64,000 nucleotides of DNA from an uncultured delta proteobacterium (GCA_903835685.1 CAILNX010000054.1:1-64000); one strand, 5' to 3'. Positions 15,433 through 24,307 are shown, counted from the first letter of the stretch. Program-made: numbers and translations. Notes: a model not told the origin generated them from the sequence alone.

Positions 15433-16842
15433 TCAAGGGTTGGCGGCCCTTTTGTACACGGCCCAGGGCTCGGGACCGGCGGCGTAGACCACCAGGGCGG
15501 GCACGCCTTCGTCTTTTAAGCGACGGGCCATGCCCCCGGCCTCGCGGGGGTCGCGGTAGGAGGCCACCAGGGCCGTGCCCGAAAGGTCCGGCCGACCCCA
15601 GTTCTCCACCCGGACCATGAGTTCGCGCTGGCTTGGGGCCTTGCCCGGGGAGGTGTCCAGGCTGGCCGAAGGGCTGGTCGCGGCGGCTGGCGCAGGGACG
15701 TTTTCATCCCCAGGGGCCGCGTTTTCCGGGGTCCACAAAGAGCGGGCCAGGGTGCGGCGGGAGGAGGCGTGGATGGTGGGCTCCCGGCCCGTGGCCGCGC
15801 GCACGATATCGGCCCGGGCCTTGGCCTGGCTGTGTTCGGCAAAGGCCCCGGCCTGGACCACGTACCAGCCGTGCATGTAGGCGATGGAGGTGTCCAGGCC
15901 CTGGTCGGCCAGGGTCCGGGTCAGTTCCAAGGCCTGGCCAGGCTCGTTGAACCCGGCGGCCTGCACGGCGTAGACCCAGTCCGAGGGCTGGGCGGCATTG
16001 GGGGTTGCGGGCTCGACTTTGGTGCGGCCGCGGCCCAGGACCACTTCCACCCCGGCCCGGGCCAGGCGGTCCATGGGCGCGGCAGGGGCTGTGGGCGGGG
16101 CTTCCTGGGTCTTGGCCTGGGTCTGGACCTGGGGCTTGGCGGAAATCTTGGGCTTCACCTGAGTCGGTGCGGCAGCCGTGGGCCGGGGGGCAGCCAGGGG
16201 CGCGGTCTTGGCTGCGGGCGCGGCCAGGGCCGGTTCCTGAGTCGATCCCTGAGCCGATCCCTGGGTCAATTCCTGGGCGGGCGGCACGGTGTTGCGGGCC
16301 AGAAAAGCGCGGGACAGGCGGCGCACCAGGGTGGGGGCCCCGGTCAGGGTCTGGGCGGTTCGGGCCAACTCCCGGGCCTGGGCCTGGGTGGTATATTCCC
16401 CGGCCCGCACGGCGTACCATATCTTGCCGGAGTCCCGGGCGCGGGTGGACAGGATTTCGGCCTCCAGGCCTTTGGTGCGCAGGTCAGCGGCCAGCATCCC
16501 GGCCCGGCGCAGGTCCTTGAAACTGGCGATCTGCACGGTGTATATCTTGACCTGGGCCTGCGGGGTCTGGGCGTTCGGGGACGCGGGCGCAGGCGCGGTC
16601 GAGGCCTGGACCTGGGGAGCCGAAGAGGCCTCCTGACTGACCGGAGCCGGATCGGTCTGGGGCAGGGCGGCCGGGGAAGGATTCTCAGCCGTGGGCTGGG
16701 CCGCAGCCGGGGCTTCCGTGGCCCAGGCCGTGGAGCCCAGGCGTTCGGACAGGGTGGTTCCGGTCCACAGGCCGGTCATCAGTCCGGCGCACAGGCTGAA
16801 CACCACGGATGCGATCATGAGGGCAAGGCGAGGGCGCTGCAT
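15433..16842 (-). CDS. SPOR-domain envelope protein
   Basis: The 469-residue protein has one N-terminal membrane anchor (about residues 7-30), long Ala/Pro/Gln-rich linkers, and two clear SPOR domains: about 97-176 (KIYTVQIASFKDLRRAGMLA) and about 285-358 (WVYAVQAAGF, GWYVVQAGAF). A weaker third repeat may lie at about 400-465. SPOR domains bind glycan strands lacking stem peptides at the division site, so a septal role is likely. The ATG at 16842 starts a typical anchor (MQRPRLALMIAS). It stands alone; the gene before it in this direction is the divergent TrmN6-like gene. Confidence 0.85.
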   Translation of the reverse strand: MQRPRLALMIASVVFSLCAGLMTGLWTGTTLSERLGSTAWATEAPAAAQPTAENPSPAALPQTDPAPVSQEASSAPQVQASTAPAPASPNAQTPQAQVKIYTVQIASFKDLRRAGMLAADLRTKGLEAEILSTRARDSGKIWYAVRAGEYTTQAQARELARTAQTLTGAPTLVRRLSRAFLARNTVPPAQELTQGSAQGSTQEPALAAPAAKTAPLAAPRPTAAAPTQVKPKISAKPQVQTQAKTQEAPPTAPAAPMDRLARAGVEVVLGRGRTKVEPATPNAAQPSDWVYAVQAAGFNEPGQALELTRTLADQGLDTSIAYMHGWYVVQAGAFAEHSQAKARADIVRAATGREPTIHASSRRTLARSLWTPENAAPGDENVPAPAAATSPSASLDTSPGKAPSQRELMVRVENWGRPDLSGTALVASYRDPREAGGMARRLKDEGVPALVVYAAGPEPWAVYKRAANP

Positions 16843-16996
16843 ATCCCTTCCTCCAGGTCCAGGGCTTGTCGCGCCTGGAACAATAGGGGATGTTTTCCTC
16901 CGGCTAGACCAAATCGCCGGACGAGTAAAGGCAATTATCTAGACTTTGTCTGGAATTTGTACTCAGCCCGCCAGAGAATATCAGAGGACGCGCATC

Positions 16997-17806
16997 ATGC
17001 CTGACCACAACCCGACCCTGTCGGCCGCAGCCCGGGAGCGGTTCCCCCGGGGCCTGGTCCAGCCTGCCTCGGGTTTCCGCTTTTCCGTGGACGCCCTGCT
17101 CCTGGCCAGCTTCGCCCGGATCAAGGGAGCGCGCGGCCTGGACCTGGGCTGCGGGTGCGGAGTGGTGGGCCTGGGGCTGCTGCTGCGCCATCCCGAGCGC
17201 GGGTTTACGATGCACGGTCTGGACCTGAACCCGGACATGGTCGCGGCTGCGCGGAGCAATGCGGCCCTGCTGGGGTTTGGGGAGAGGTACACGGCCGAAT
17301 TGGCCGATCTGGGGGATCTGGGCGATGTGACTGATCCGGCCGTGGTTCCGGCAGAAATAGGCCCGGCTCTGGCCCCGGAATCCTTTGACCTGGTGGTGTC
17401 CAACCCGCCCTACCGGCGGCCGGGGCAGGGCCGGGACTGCCCGGACCCAGGCAAGAGCCTGGGCCGGTTCGAGAGCGGGGCGGGCCTGCCCGACTTCACC
17501 CGGGCCGCCGGGCGGCTGCTCAGGAACCGAGGCCGGGCGGCCTTCGTCTTTCCGGCCGAACGCCTGGCCGACCTGCTCCTGGCCCTGCGAGAGTCCCGAC
17601 TGGAGCCGAAGATCATGCGCCTGGTGCATTCCCGGGCCAAAGAGGCCGCCCGTCTGGTCCTGGTGGGGGCGGTCAAGAACGCGGCCCCGGGCCTGGGCGT
17701 GCAGGCCCCCCTCGTCCTCTACGGCCAGGGCGCGGCCAGCCGGGAGTTAAGCCCCGAGGCCCTTGCCTTTTGCCCGTTTTTAGGGTGCAATCCGGTCCGC
17801 GAATAG
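16997..17806 (+). CDS. TrmN6-like tRNA1(Val) adenine-N6 methyltransferase
   Basis: The 269-residue protein has a class I SAM-binding fold: GARGLDLGCGCGVVGLGLL (motif I), HGLDLNPDMV (motif II) and the catalytic VVSNPPY (motif IV) of N6-adenine methyltransferases. The segment SGFRFSVDALLLASF before motif I is typical of TrmN6/YfiC, which methylates A37 of tRNA-Val. The ATG at 16997 has AGAGGA at 16983-16988. An insertion around residues 100-125 (DLGDLGDVTDPAV) is less usual. An alternative is another rRNA/tRNA N6-methyltransferase of the same family. Confidence 0.82.
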   Translation: MPDHNPTLSAAARERFPRGLVQPASGFRFSVDALLLASFARIKGARGLDLGCGCGVVGLGLLLRHPERGFTMHGLDLNPDMVAAARSNAALLGFGERYTAELADLGDLGDVTDPAVVPAEIGPALAPESFDLVVSNPPYRRPGQGRDCPDPGKSLGRFESGAGLPDFTRAAGRLLRNRGRAAFVFPAERLADLLLALRESRLEPKIMRLVHSRAKEAARLVLVGAVKNAAPGLGVQAPLVLYGQGAASRELSPEALAFCPFLGCNPVRE

Positions 17807-18050
17807 GACCAAGGCAACGGAAGCCGGAAAGGCCGCCCCTCCTCTTGGAGGCAGCGTCACAGACACGAAGAAAAGATTGTTCTTCCCGTCGCGGCTTCCG
17901 GAAGAGCTGTTGTTCAGACAACAATATAACAAGCAGATATTTTTAATAAATTATTCCTAGTCTTCAATCTTGCGGGGCCATTTTTCCTGGATGAAGTTGT
18001 CGCGCCGATCCTCCTTTGCCCATCAACCCCCAACCCGAGAGCCGACCACC

Positions 18051-18488
18051 ATGCTTCGTGATCGCATCGCCCCCTGCGGCCTGGACTGCGGCAAATGCCT
18101 GGCCTTTGCCGGGAGCGAGATCCAGGTCCACGCCCGGGCCTTGGCCGACCTCCTGGGTCCGAATTTCAGCGCCTACGCCGAGCGTTTCACGGCCATGAAC
18201 CCGGTGTTTACGGGCTATCCGGCCTTCCGGGACCTCCTGGACTTCCTGGGCCAGGGAACCTGCCAGGGCTGCCGGGGCTCGGGCTGTCTGCTGCAAGGCT
18301 GCGTGGTGCACGCCTGCGTGCAGGAAAAAGGCCTGGATTTTTGCTTTCAGTGCGGCCAGTTTCCCTGCGAGAGCACGGGCTTTCCCGAGCGGCTCAAGGC
18401 CATCTGGCGGCGCAACAACGAGCGCCTGGCCGACATCGGGCTCGAAGCCTACGCCGCATTCATCAAGGACAAGCCCAGGTATCCATGA
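18051..18488 (+). CDS. DUF3795-like cysteine-rich protein
   Basis: The 145-residue protein starts with APCGLDCGKCLAF and has later cysteines in GTCQGCRGSGCLLQGCVVHA and FCFQCGQFPC, twelve in all, in the spacing of DUF3795 proteins. Such proteins may bind zinc or an iron-sulfur cluster; no function is established that I know of. The ATG at 18051 fits the family start; the ribosome binding site is weak. Its stop overlaps the start of the ATPase gene in an ATGA, so the two are translationally coupled. It is the first gene of the split Rad50/Mre11-like operon and may or may not belong to that function. Confidence 0.75.
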   Translation: MLRDRIAPCGLDCGKCLAFAGSEIQVHARALADLLGPNFSAYAERFTAMNPVFTGYPAFRDLLDFLGQGTCQGCRGSGCLLQGCVVHACVQEKGLDFCFQCGQFPCESTGFPERLKAIWRRNNERLADIGLEAYAAFIKDKPRYP

Positions 18489-19822
18489 TCGTCCGGCTCA
18501 CGCTCACGGATTTTCTGGCCCATGGCCACAGCGTCATCGAGTTCGGACCCGGACTGACCGTGCTCACCGGGCCGAACAACACCGGCAAGTCTGCCGTGGT
18601 CGAGGCCCTGCGCTGCCTGTGCCAGAACCCCACGCCCAAGCATTTCATCCGCCACGGGGCCAAGGAGGCCCGGGTGGAGGCCGAGATGTCCGACGGGACC
18701 CGGGTGCTCTGGATCAGGACCAAGACCCACGCCCGCTACGAGCTCACCCGGCCGGGCCAGGAGCCCGAGACCTACGCCAAGTTCGGCCGCAAGCCCCCGT
18801 CCGACGTGCTGGACGTGCTCCGCCTGGACCCGGTGGAGCTGGAGACCGATGAGCCCATCGACGTGCACATCGGCAATCAGCGCGACCCCATCTTTCTCCT
18901 GAACCGCTCGGGCTTCACCACCGCCTCGTTCCTGGCCTCGTCCACGGAGAGCGCCCACCTTCTGTCCATGCAGCGCCTGCTCAAGGACCGTATCCAGGCC
19001 GCCAAACGCGAGGAGCAGGGCCTGTCCGGCCGTCTGTCCGTTCTCGAGACCGACCTGGACCGCCTGGCCCCTCTGCCGGACCTAGGCCTGGCCCTGGACC
19101 GCGCCCGGGAGGCCGAGGCCGGGGTCCTGGCCCTGGATGGAGCCATCCCGGCCCTGGACCGGGACCTGGGGCGGCTCTCCCGCCTGGGCTCGGCCCTGGC
19201 CGCCCTGGGGCTTCGGCAGGAGGCCTGCCGGACCCTGTCCCCCGCGCCCCGAACCGAGGACTGCCGCCCCCTGGCCCGGACCCTGAAAACCTTGGCCGGG
19301 CTCAGGGATCAGGCCGCGACCCTGTCCGTCCGCCTGGCCCGCCTGGCCGCGACCCCACCCCCGGCGGCCTGGCCCACGGCCCTTTTGGGGGATTGTCTGG
19401 CCCGGGTATCCCGCCTTTCCCGGCTCCTGGACCGGACAGAGGCCCGGGGCCAGGCCCTGGCCGGTCTGCGGCCCCTGCCCCAGGTCCAGGACACCACGGC
19501 CCTGGCCACCCTGGTGCGCGCCTTGGGCCAGGTGCGCATCCGCCTGGCTGCCCCGGCTGCCCGGCTCAAGATTCTGGCGCCCCTGGCCGGACCCCAGGCC
19601 CCGGTCGAGATCGGGCCTCTGGCCCGGCTCCTGGCCCGGCTGCGGGACCTGCGCGGCCAGGCCTTCAGCCTGGAAGCCGATTTGGACCAAAAGGCCCGGA
19701 CCCTGGCCCAGGCCGAGGCCCGCATGACCGCCCGGCTGGCCGAACTGGGCCGTTGCCCCTTGTGCGGGAGCGGCCTGGACGCCCGGACCTTCTTCACCCG
19801 AGGGGCCGACCATGACCATTGA
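18485..19822 (+). CDS. N-terminal half of a Rad50/SbcC-like ATPase, ending at a zinc-hook motif
   Basis: The 445-residue protein opens like an SMC/Rad50 ATPase: LTLTDFLAHGHSVIEFGPGL, then Walker A GPNNTGKS at 29-36. A beta-rich lobe runs to about 140, and residues 160-420 form a long Leu/Ala/Arg-rich helical region consistent with coiled coil. It ends with CPLC at 424-427, the CxxC of a Rad50-type zinc hook, 18 residues before the stop. There is no ABC signature, Walker B or H-loop. Those appear in a separate gene at 21099. The stop overlaps the nuclease gene by 11 bp. I infer that this is one half of an ATPase assembled from two chains. Confidence 0.85.
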   Translation: MIVRLTLTDFLAHGHSVIEFGPGLTVLTGPNNTGKSAVVEALRCLCQNPTPKHFIRHGAKEARVEAEMSDGTRVLWIRTKTHARYELTRPGQEPETYAKFGRKPPSDVLDVLRLDPVELETDEPIDVHIGNQRDPIFLLNRSGFTTASFLASSTESAHLLSMQRLLKDRIQAAKREEQGLSGRLSVLETDLDRLAPLPDLGLALDRAREAEAGVLALDGAIPALDRDLGRLSRLGSALAALGLRQEACRTLSPAPRTEDCRPLARTLKTLAGLRDQAATLSVRLARLAATPPPAAWPTALLGDCLARVSRLSRLLDRTEARGQALAGLRPLPQVQDTTALATLVRALGQVRIRLAAPAARLKILAPLAGPQAPVEIGPLARLLARLRDLRGQAFSLEADLDQKARTLAQAEARMTARLAELGRCPLCGSGLDARTFFTRGADHDH

Positions 19823-20780
19823 GCGCGAACTGCCCGTGGTCCGGGCCGAAGGGCTTTTCTTCATCGGCGACCCGCACATCTCGGCCGTGCCGCCTGGCCA
19901 GCGCCTGGAGGGCTTCCAGGACCAGGTCCTGGCCAAGATCCGGGCCTGCCTGGACCGGGCCGTGGAACTGGACATGGTCCCGGTGTTCCTGGGCGACCTG
20001 TTCCACTGGCCCCGGGAGAACCCCAACCAGTTGCTCGTGGAGCTCATCAGGCTGTTCGGGCCGCACAAGCCCTTTGTTTTGGTGGGCAACCACGACAAGC
20101 ACCAGGCCCGGCTCACGGCCGACGTGTCCCTGGCCGTGCTGGACGCGGCCGGGGTGGTCCGGGTCCTGGCTGACCCGGGTCCGGCCTTTGTCCTGGACGC
20201 AGGCGGGGTGCGCACCCTGGTGGGGGCCTCGCCCGACGGCTCGCCTCTGCCCTCGCGTTTTCCCCGGGAACCGGGCGGCCCCCGGTACGTTCTGTGGCTC
20301 TCCCACCACGGCCTCGCCTTTCCAGAATTCCTGGACCGGGCCCACCGCATCCGGGAGATTCCGGGCGTGGATTTCGTGGTCAACGGGCACATCCACCGGC
20401 CCCAGGCCACGGTCCAGGCCGGGGGCACCACCTGGACCAACCCGGGCAACATCACCCGCCTGACCTTCACCCGGCGCTCCCAGACCCGGGTTCCGGCGGC
20501 GGCCATCTGGACCCCGGGTTGCACGGACCTGGAGAAATGGCCGGTGCCCCACCTGCCTTTCGTCCAGGTGTTCCCGGACCAGGATTTCCCGCCCGAGGAG
20601 GAAGAGGCCCGGGGCCAGTCCCTGTTCATCCAGGGCCTGGAGCGCCTGGCCTGGCGGCGCACCCGGGAAGGGGTGGGCCTCAAGCAGTTTTTGTCCGTCA
20701 ATCTCAACCCGGAGAGGCCCGAGACCGGCCTGATCTGGGAATTGTACGAGGAGGTCACCGGCGATGCCCCATCCAAATGA
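19812..20780 (+). CDS. SbcD/Mre11-like metallophosphoesterase
   Basis: The 322-residue protein has all five calcineurin-type phosphoesterase motifs: GDPH (19-22), GDLF (61-64), GNHDK (92-96), SHHG (164-167) and GHIH (192-195). These bind two metals, usually Mn, in DNA exonucleases/endonucleases such as Mre11 and SbcD. A C-terminal part of about 90 residues could form the capping/ATPase-binding region. The gene lies between the two halves of a Rad50-like ATPase and overlaps its neighbours by 11 and 17 bp, which strongly supports a nuclease-ATPase complex. A phosphatase of another substrate is possible on motifs alone. Confidence 0.88.
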   Translation: MTIERELPVVRAEGLFFIGDPHISAVPPGQRLEGFQDQVLAKIRACLDRAVELDMVPVFLGDLFHWPRENPNQLLVELIRLFGPHKPFVLVGNHDKHQARLTADVSLAVLDAAGVVRVLADPGPAFVLDAGGVRTLVGASPDGSPLPSRFPREPGGPRYVLWLSHHGLAFPEFLDRAHRIREIPGVDFVVNGHIHRPQATVQAGGTTWTNPGNITRLTFTRRSQTRVPAAAIWTPGCTDLEKWPVPHLPFVQVFPDQDFPPEEEEARGQSLFIQGLERLAWRRTREGVGLKQFLSVNLNPERPETGLIWELYEEVTGDAPSK

Positions 20781-21102
20781 CCCGGCCAATGTCCGACCCG
20801 GGGGTCCGGCCGATCCTGACGCCGAACTCGAACGCGAACTGGCCGCCCTGCGCGCCGAGTACGAGACCTTGAAGGACGAGAAGGTCCGCACCGAGCAGAA
20901 CCTGGCCAACATCCGCCAGCAGCTCGGCGAACTGGAGACCCGGGCCACGGCCGACTACGGCACGGCCGAGGTGGGGCGGCTGACCGCCCTGCTGGAGGAG
21001 AAGCGCCGGGAGAACGCCCGGCTGGTGGAAGAGTACCGCGCCCACATCCTCTCCATCCAGAAGGGCCTGGCCGATCTGGACAGGCAGGACCAGGGCCAAT
21101 GA
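20764..21102 (+). CDS. small coiled-coil protein of the split ATPase operon
   Basis: The 112-residue protein has a Pro-rich start and then an almost unbroken heptad-rich helix (ELERELAALRAEYETLKDEK, ANIRQQLGELETRA, RLTALLEEKRRENARLVEEY). It has no cysteine and no enzymatic motif. It overlaps the nuclease gene by 17 bp and the next gene by ATGA. In a normal Rad50/SbcC the returning strand of the coiled coil follows the hook. This protein could supply that strand as a separate chain, or act as a structural adaptor. This role is inferred from gene order only; I know of no named family. Confidence 0.75.
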   Translation: MPHPNDPANVRPGGPADPDAELERELAALRAEYETLKDEKVRTEQNLANIRQQLGELETRATADYGTAEVGRLTALLEEKRRENARLVEEYRAHILSIQKGLADLDRQDQGQ

Positions 21103-21785
21103 ACGGGCTTGAGCCACAGGCTGACCAGGCCCCGGGGGCTGGCCGCCTTGAACCGAGCAGCTTGCGGGATTTGGAGCGGGCCTACGACCGTCTCCAGGCC
21201 CGGGCCGAGGAGGCGGTGCGCGAGCACGGGATGTCCCGGACGCGGCTTGCCTCGGTGCGCGCCTTCCTGGACCTGGCCCCCGGGGCCGCCTCCACCCTGG
21301 AGGAACTGTCCCAGGCCCTGTTCGGCGAGGCCCTGGACGAGATCGAGACCAATCTGACCCACGCCATCCGCGAGATCCTGGGCCAGGACCGGGAGGTGCG
21401 CTCCCTGCGCGAGGTCAAGAACAACCGGCTGCACGTGCAGTTCCAGATCATGAACCAGGGCCAGGCCGAGGATGTACTGGTGGGCCAGGGCGGGAGCGTG
21501 TGCAACATCCTGTCCGTGTCGCTTCGGCTCATCGCCCTGTCCCGCCTGGACCAGGCCCGGCACCGGCCCTTCCTGGTCCTGGACGAGCAGGACTGCTGGC
21601 TCAAGCCCGCGCTGGTGCCGAAATTCATGAAGATCATCGCCGAGATCGCCTCCCGGCTGTCCATCCAGGCCCTGGTCATCAGCCACCATCCCCTGGACCT
21701 GTTCCAGGGACAGGCCACCACCATTTACCGCCTGCGACCGAGCAAGGAGACCGGGGTGGTTCTGGAGCGGGCTTCGGGAATGTAA
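21099..21785 (+). CDS. C-terminal half of a Rad50/SbcC-like ATPase
   Basis: The 228-residue protein starts with helical, coiled-coil-like sequence (about 20-50) and then has the C-lobe of an ABC-type ATPase. The signature region is VGQGGSVCNILSVSL (about 128-142). Walker B is FLVLDEQD (158-165) with the catalytic glutamate, and the H-loop is ISHHP (194-198). It lacks Walker A entirely. It is therefore the complement of the protein at 18485-19822. The signature departs from the LSGGE/Q form but keeps the glycine pair and serine. It is the last gene of the operon; a 99-bp gap precedes the next gene. Confidence 0.85.
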   Translation: MNGLEPQADQAPGAGRLEPSSLRDLERAYDRLQARAEEAVREHGMSRTRLASVRAFLDLAPGAASTLEELSQALFGEALDEIETNLTHAIREILGQDREVRSLREVKNNRLHVQFQIMNQGQAEDVLVGQGGSVCNILSVSLRLIALSRLDQARHRPFLVLDEQDCWLKPALVPKFMKIIAEIASRLSIQALVISHHPLDLFQGQATTIYRLRPSKETGVVLERASGM

Positions 21786-21884
21786 CTTATTTGTCGCATA
21801 AGGGCGATGAGTTGAGAGAAAGCCACCCTGACGGGAGTTTCATTCCGACGGGAAATAGGCTAGTCAATTTCTCGGAGGCCACCC

Positions 21885-23339
21885 ATGCCTGCAGACAAGG
21901 TCCTCATTGTCGAGGACTCCAAACCCATCCATATGACCTTGAAGCCCGCGCTGGAGAAAGCCTGCGGGGCCGAAGTGGTCGTGGCCGAAACCTATGAGGA
22001 GGCCGTGGGGGTCATCGAGGAACAGGGGTCGACCTTCTTTTTGTCCATCCTGGACCTGGCCCTGCCGGACGCCATGAATGGCGAGATCGTGGATTTCGCG
22101 GCCTCGCGCGGCCTGCCGGGCGTGGTCTTCTCCTCCACCTTTGATCCCAGGACCCGGGAGCGCATCCTGTCCAAGGGGATCATCGACTACGTCATCAAGA
22201 ACAACCGGGCCGTGGAGGAGCTGGTGCGCACCGTGCGCCGCCTCCAGCTCAACCGTCTGGCCCGGGTGCTGGTGGTGGACGACTCACTCACGGCCCGAGG
22301 GATCATCCAGTCCGCCCTGACCCTGCACATGTTCCAGGTCCTGACCGCGGAGAGCGGCCAGGAGGCCCTGGGGGTCCTGGCCCGGGAAGGGGGCGTGGAC
22401 CTGGTGCTCACGGACTACGAGATGCCGGGCATGCACGGGGTGGAGCTCACCGGCCGCATCCGCCGCTCCTTCAGCAAGGACGAGATGGCCATCGTGGGCG
22501 TGTCCGCTGCCGAGGACGACACCCTGGCCGCCCGTTTCCTCAAGACCGGGGCCAATGACTTCATCCGCAAGCCCTTTGGCCGGGAGGAGTTCTATTGCCG
22601 GGTGCTGAACAACATCGAGACCCTGGAGAACATCCGGCGCATGGCGGACCTAAACGCCTTGAAGGACAAATTCCTGGGCATGGCCGCCCACGACCTGCGC
22701 AACCCGATCAACGCCATCAACGTGTTCAGCCAGATGATGCTGGACGGCCTGTCCGACGGGCCTCTTTTGCCCAAGCAGCAGGAGATGATCGAACTGGTGC
22801 ACACGGCCGGGACCCAGATGATCAACCTGGTCAACGACCTGCTGGACATCTCGGTGATCGAGTCCGGGAAGCTGGAGCTCAGGCTTCAGCCCTGCCCGAT
22901 CAAGGGGCTGGTGGCCGAGCGGGTGCGCATCGCCGCGCTTCTGGCCGGGAAGAAGTCCATCTCCCTGGAGTTGCGTCTGGGCTGCGCCCCCACCGTGCCT
23001 GCTGATCCCAACCGGCTGTCCCAGGTGTTGGACAATCTGTTGTCCAACGCCGTGAAGTTCTCTCCGCCCGGGGCCACGGTGGTGGTCAGCCTGGAAACCA
23101 CGGCCCATGAGGTCATTCTCTCGGTCAAGGACCAGGGGCCGGGCATCCGCGAAGAGGAAAAGGCATCTCTTTTCAAGACCTTCCAGAAACTCTCGGCCCG
23201 CCCCACGGGCAATGAGACCAGCACCGGGCTGGGCCTGGCCATTGTCAAGAAGATCGTTCAGGCCCACAACGGCCGGGTCTGGGTGCATTCCGAGCCCGGA
23301 GCCGGGGCCACCTTTTCCGTGGCCCTGCCCCTGGGCTGA
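21885..23339 (+). CDS. soluble hybrid histidine kinase, REC-REC-HisKA-HATPase
   Basis: The 484-residue protein has no membrane segment. The first receiver (1-120) has phosphoacceptor Asp57 in SILDLAL. The second (126-245) has Asp177 in LVLTDYEMPG. The kinase part has His269 in MAAHDLRNPIN and an ATP-binding domain with DNLLSNAVKF, DQGPGI and GLGLAIVKKI. With two receivers ahead of the kinase, it is probably switched by phosphotransfer from other kinases rather than by a ligand. The start has CGGAGG shortly before it (21874-21879). No partner regulator is adjacent. Confidence 0.9.
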   Translation: MPADKVLIVEDSKPIHMTLKPALEKACGAEVVVAETYEEAVGVIEEQGSTFFLSILDLALPDAMNGEIVDFAASRGLPGVVFSSTFDPRTRERILSKGIIDYVIKNNRAVEELVRTVRRLQLNRLARVLVVDDSLTARGIIQSALTLHMFQVLTAESGQEALGVLAREGGVDLVLTDYEMPGMHGVELTGRIRRSFSKDEMAIVGVSAAEDDTLAARFLKTGANDFIRKPFGREEFYCRVLNNIETLENIRRMADLNALKDKFLGMAAHDLRNPINAINVFSQMMLDGLSDGPLLPKQQEMIELVHTAGTQMINLVNDLLDISVIESGKLELRLQPCPIKGLVAERVRIAALLAGKKSISLELRLGCAPTVPADPNRLSQVLDNLLSNAVKFSPPGATVVVSLETTAHEVILSVKDQGPGIREEEKASLFKTFQKLSARPTGNETSTGLGLAIVKKIVQAHNGRVWVHSEPGAGATFSVALPLG

Positions 23340-23352
23340 GCCTTAAACCCCC

Positions 23353-24291
23353 ATGGCGCACACCCCTCACCATTCCCACGGGCATGGCGGCCGCGACGCC
23401 AGCGGGATGCGGCTGCTCTTCACCCTGGGCCTGAACTTCATCATCCCCACGGTCCAGATCATCGGCGGGCTGGCTGCCGGGAGCATGGCCCTCATCTCTG
23501 ACGCGGTCCACAACTACAGCGATTTCGTGGCCGTGTTCATCGCCTATGTGGCCCACCGCCTGGGCCGCAAGGGAGCCACGCCCCGTCAGACCTTCGGCTA
23601 TCGCCGGGCCGAGATATTGGCCGCCCTGGGCAACACGGCCCTGCTCCTGGCCGTGTCCGCCTTCATTCTGGCGGAAAGCGTCAAGCGGCTGGCCCATCCC
23701 GAGCCCGTGGCCGGGGGCATCGTGGTCCTTATCGCCAGCCTGGGCATTGTGGGCAACGGCCTGTCCGCCTGGCTTCTGCACCGGGACTCCAAGGACAACC
23801 TGAACCTGCGCGGGGCCTTTCTGCACATGTTCGGGGATATGCTCACCTCAGTGGCCGTGGCCGTATCCGGGCTGATCATCCTGTGGCGGCCTTGGTACTG
23901 GCTCGATCCCCTGCTCTCGGCCGCCGTGAGCCTGTTCATCGCAAAAAGCAGTTGGTCCATCCTGCGTCAGGCCGTGAACGTGCTCATGAACGCCGTGCCC
24001 CTGCATCTGGATCTTCTGGAAATCCACGCATTCCTGGAAGGGCTCGAGGGGGTCAAGGGGGTCCACCATCTGCACGCCTGGAGCCTGTGTTCGTCCCAGG
24101 CGGCCTTTTCCTGCCACGTGGTGGTGGCGGACCAGATGGTCTCCCAGACCGCTGCCTTGACCGAGGAGATCACCCGGGGTCTGCACGAGACCTTCGCCAT
24201 CGAGCACGTCATGGTCCAGTTCGAAACCACGGCCTGCGGCCAGGGGGAGCTTCTGGGCTGCGACCTGGGTCAGGGTCCGGCCGGAAAATAA
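23353..24291 (+). CDS. cation diffusion facilitator, CzcD/ZitB type
   Basis: The 312-residue protein starts with a His-rich tail (HTPHHSHGHGG) and has six membrane helices. The metal-site residues of the family are visible as SDAVHNYSD in helix 2 and HMFGDMLTS in helix 5. The C-terminal domain (about 210-300) is the ferredoxin-like cytoplasmic metal sensor with GVHHLHAWSLCS. It exports zinc or a similar divalent metal in exchange for protons. It follows the hybrid kinase by 13 bp and may be co-transcribed with it. Which metal it carries cannot be read from sequence. Confidence 0.93.
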   Translation: MAHTPHHSHGHGGRDASGMRLLFTLGLNFIIPTVQIIGGLAAGSMALISDAVHNYSDFVAVFIAYVAHRLGRKGATPRQTFGYRRAEILAALGNTALLLAVSAFILAESVKRLAHPEPVAGGIVVLIASLGIVGNGLSAWLLHRDSKDNLNLRGAFLHMFGDMLTSVAVAVSGLIILWRPWYWLDPLLSAAVSLFIAKSSWSILRQAVNVLMNAVPLHLDLLEIHAFLEGLEGVKGVHHLHAWSLCSSQAAFSCHVVVADQMVSQTAALTEEITRGLHETFAIEHVMVQFETTACGQGELLGCDLGQGPAGK

Positions 24292-24307
24292 AAGGGCCGA
24301 CCAGCCT

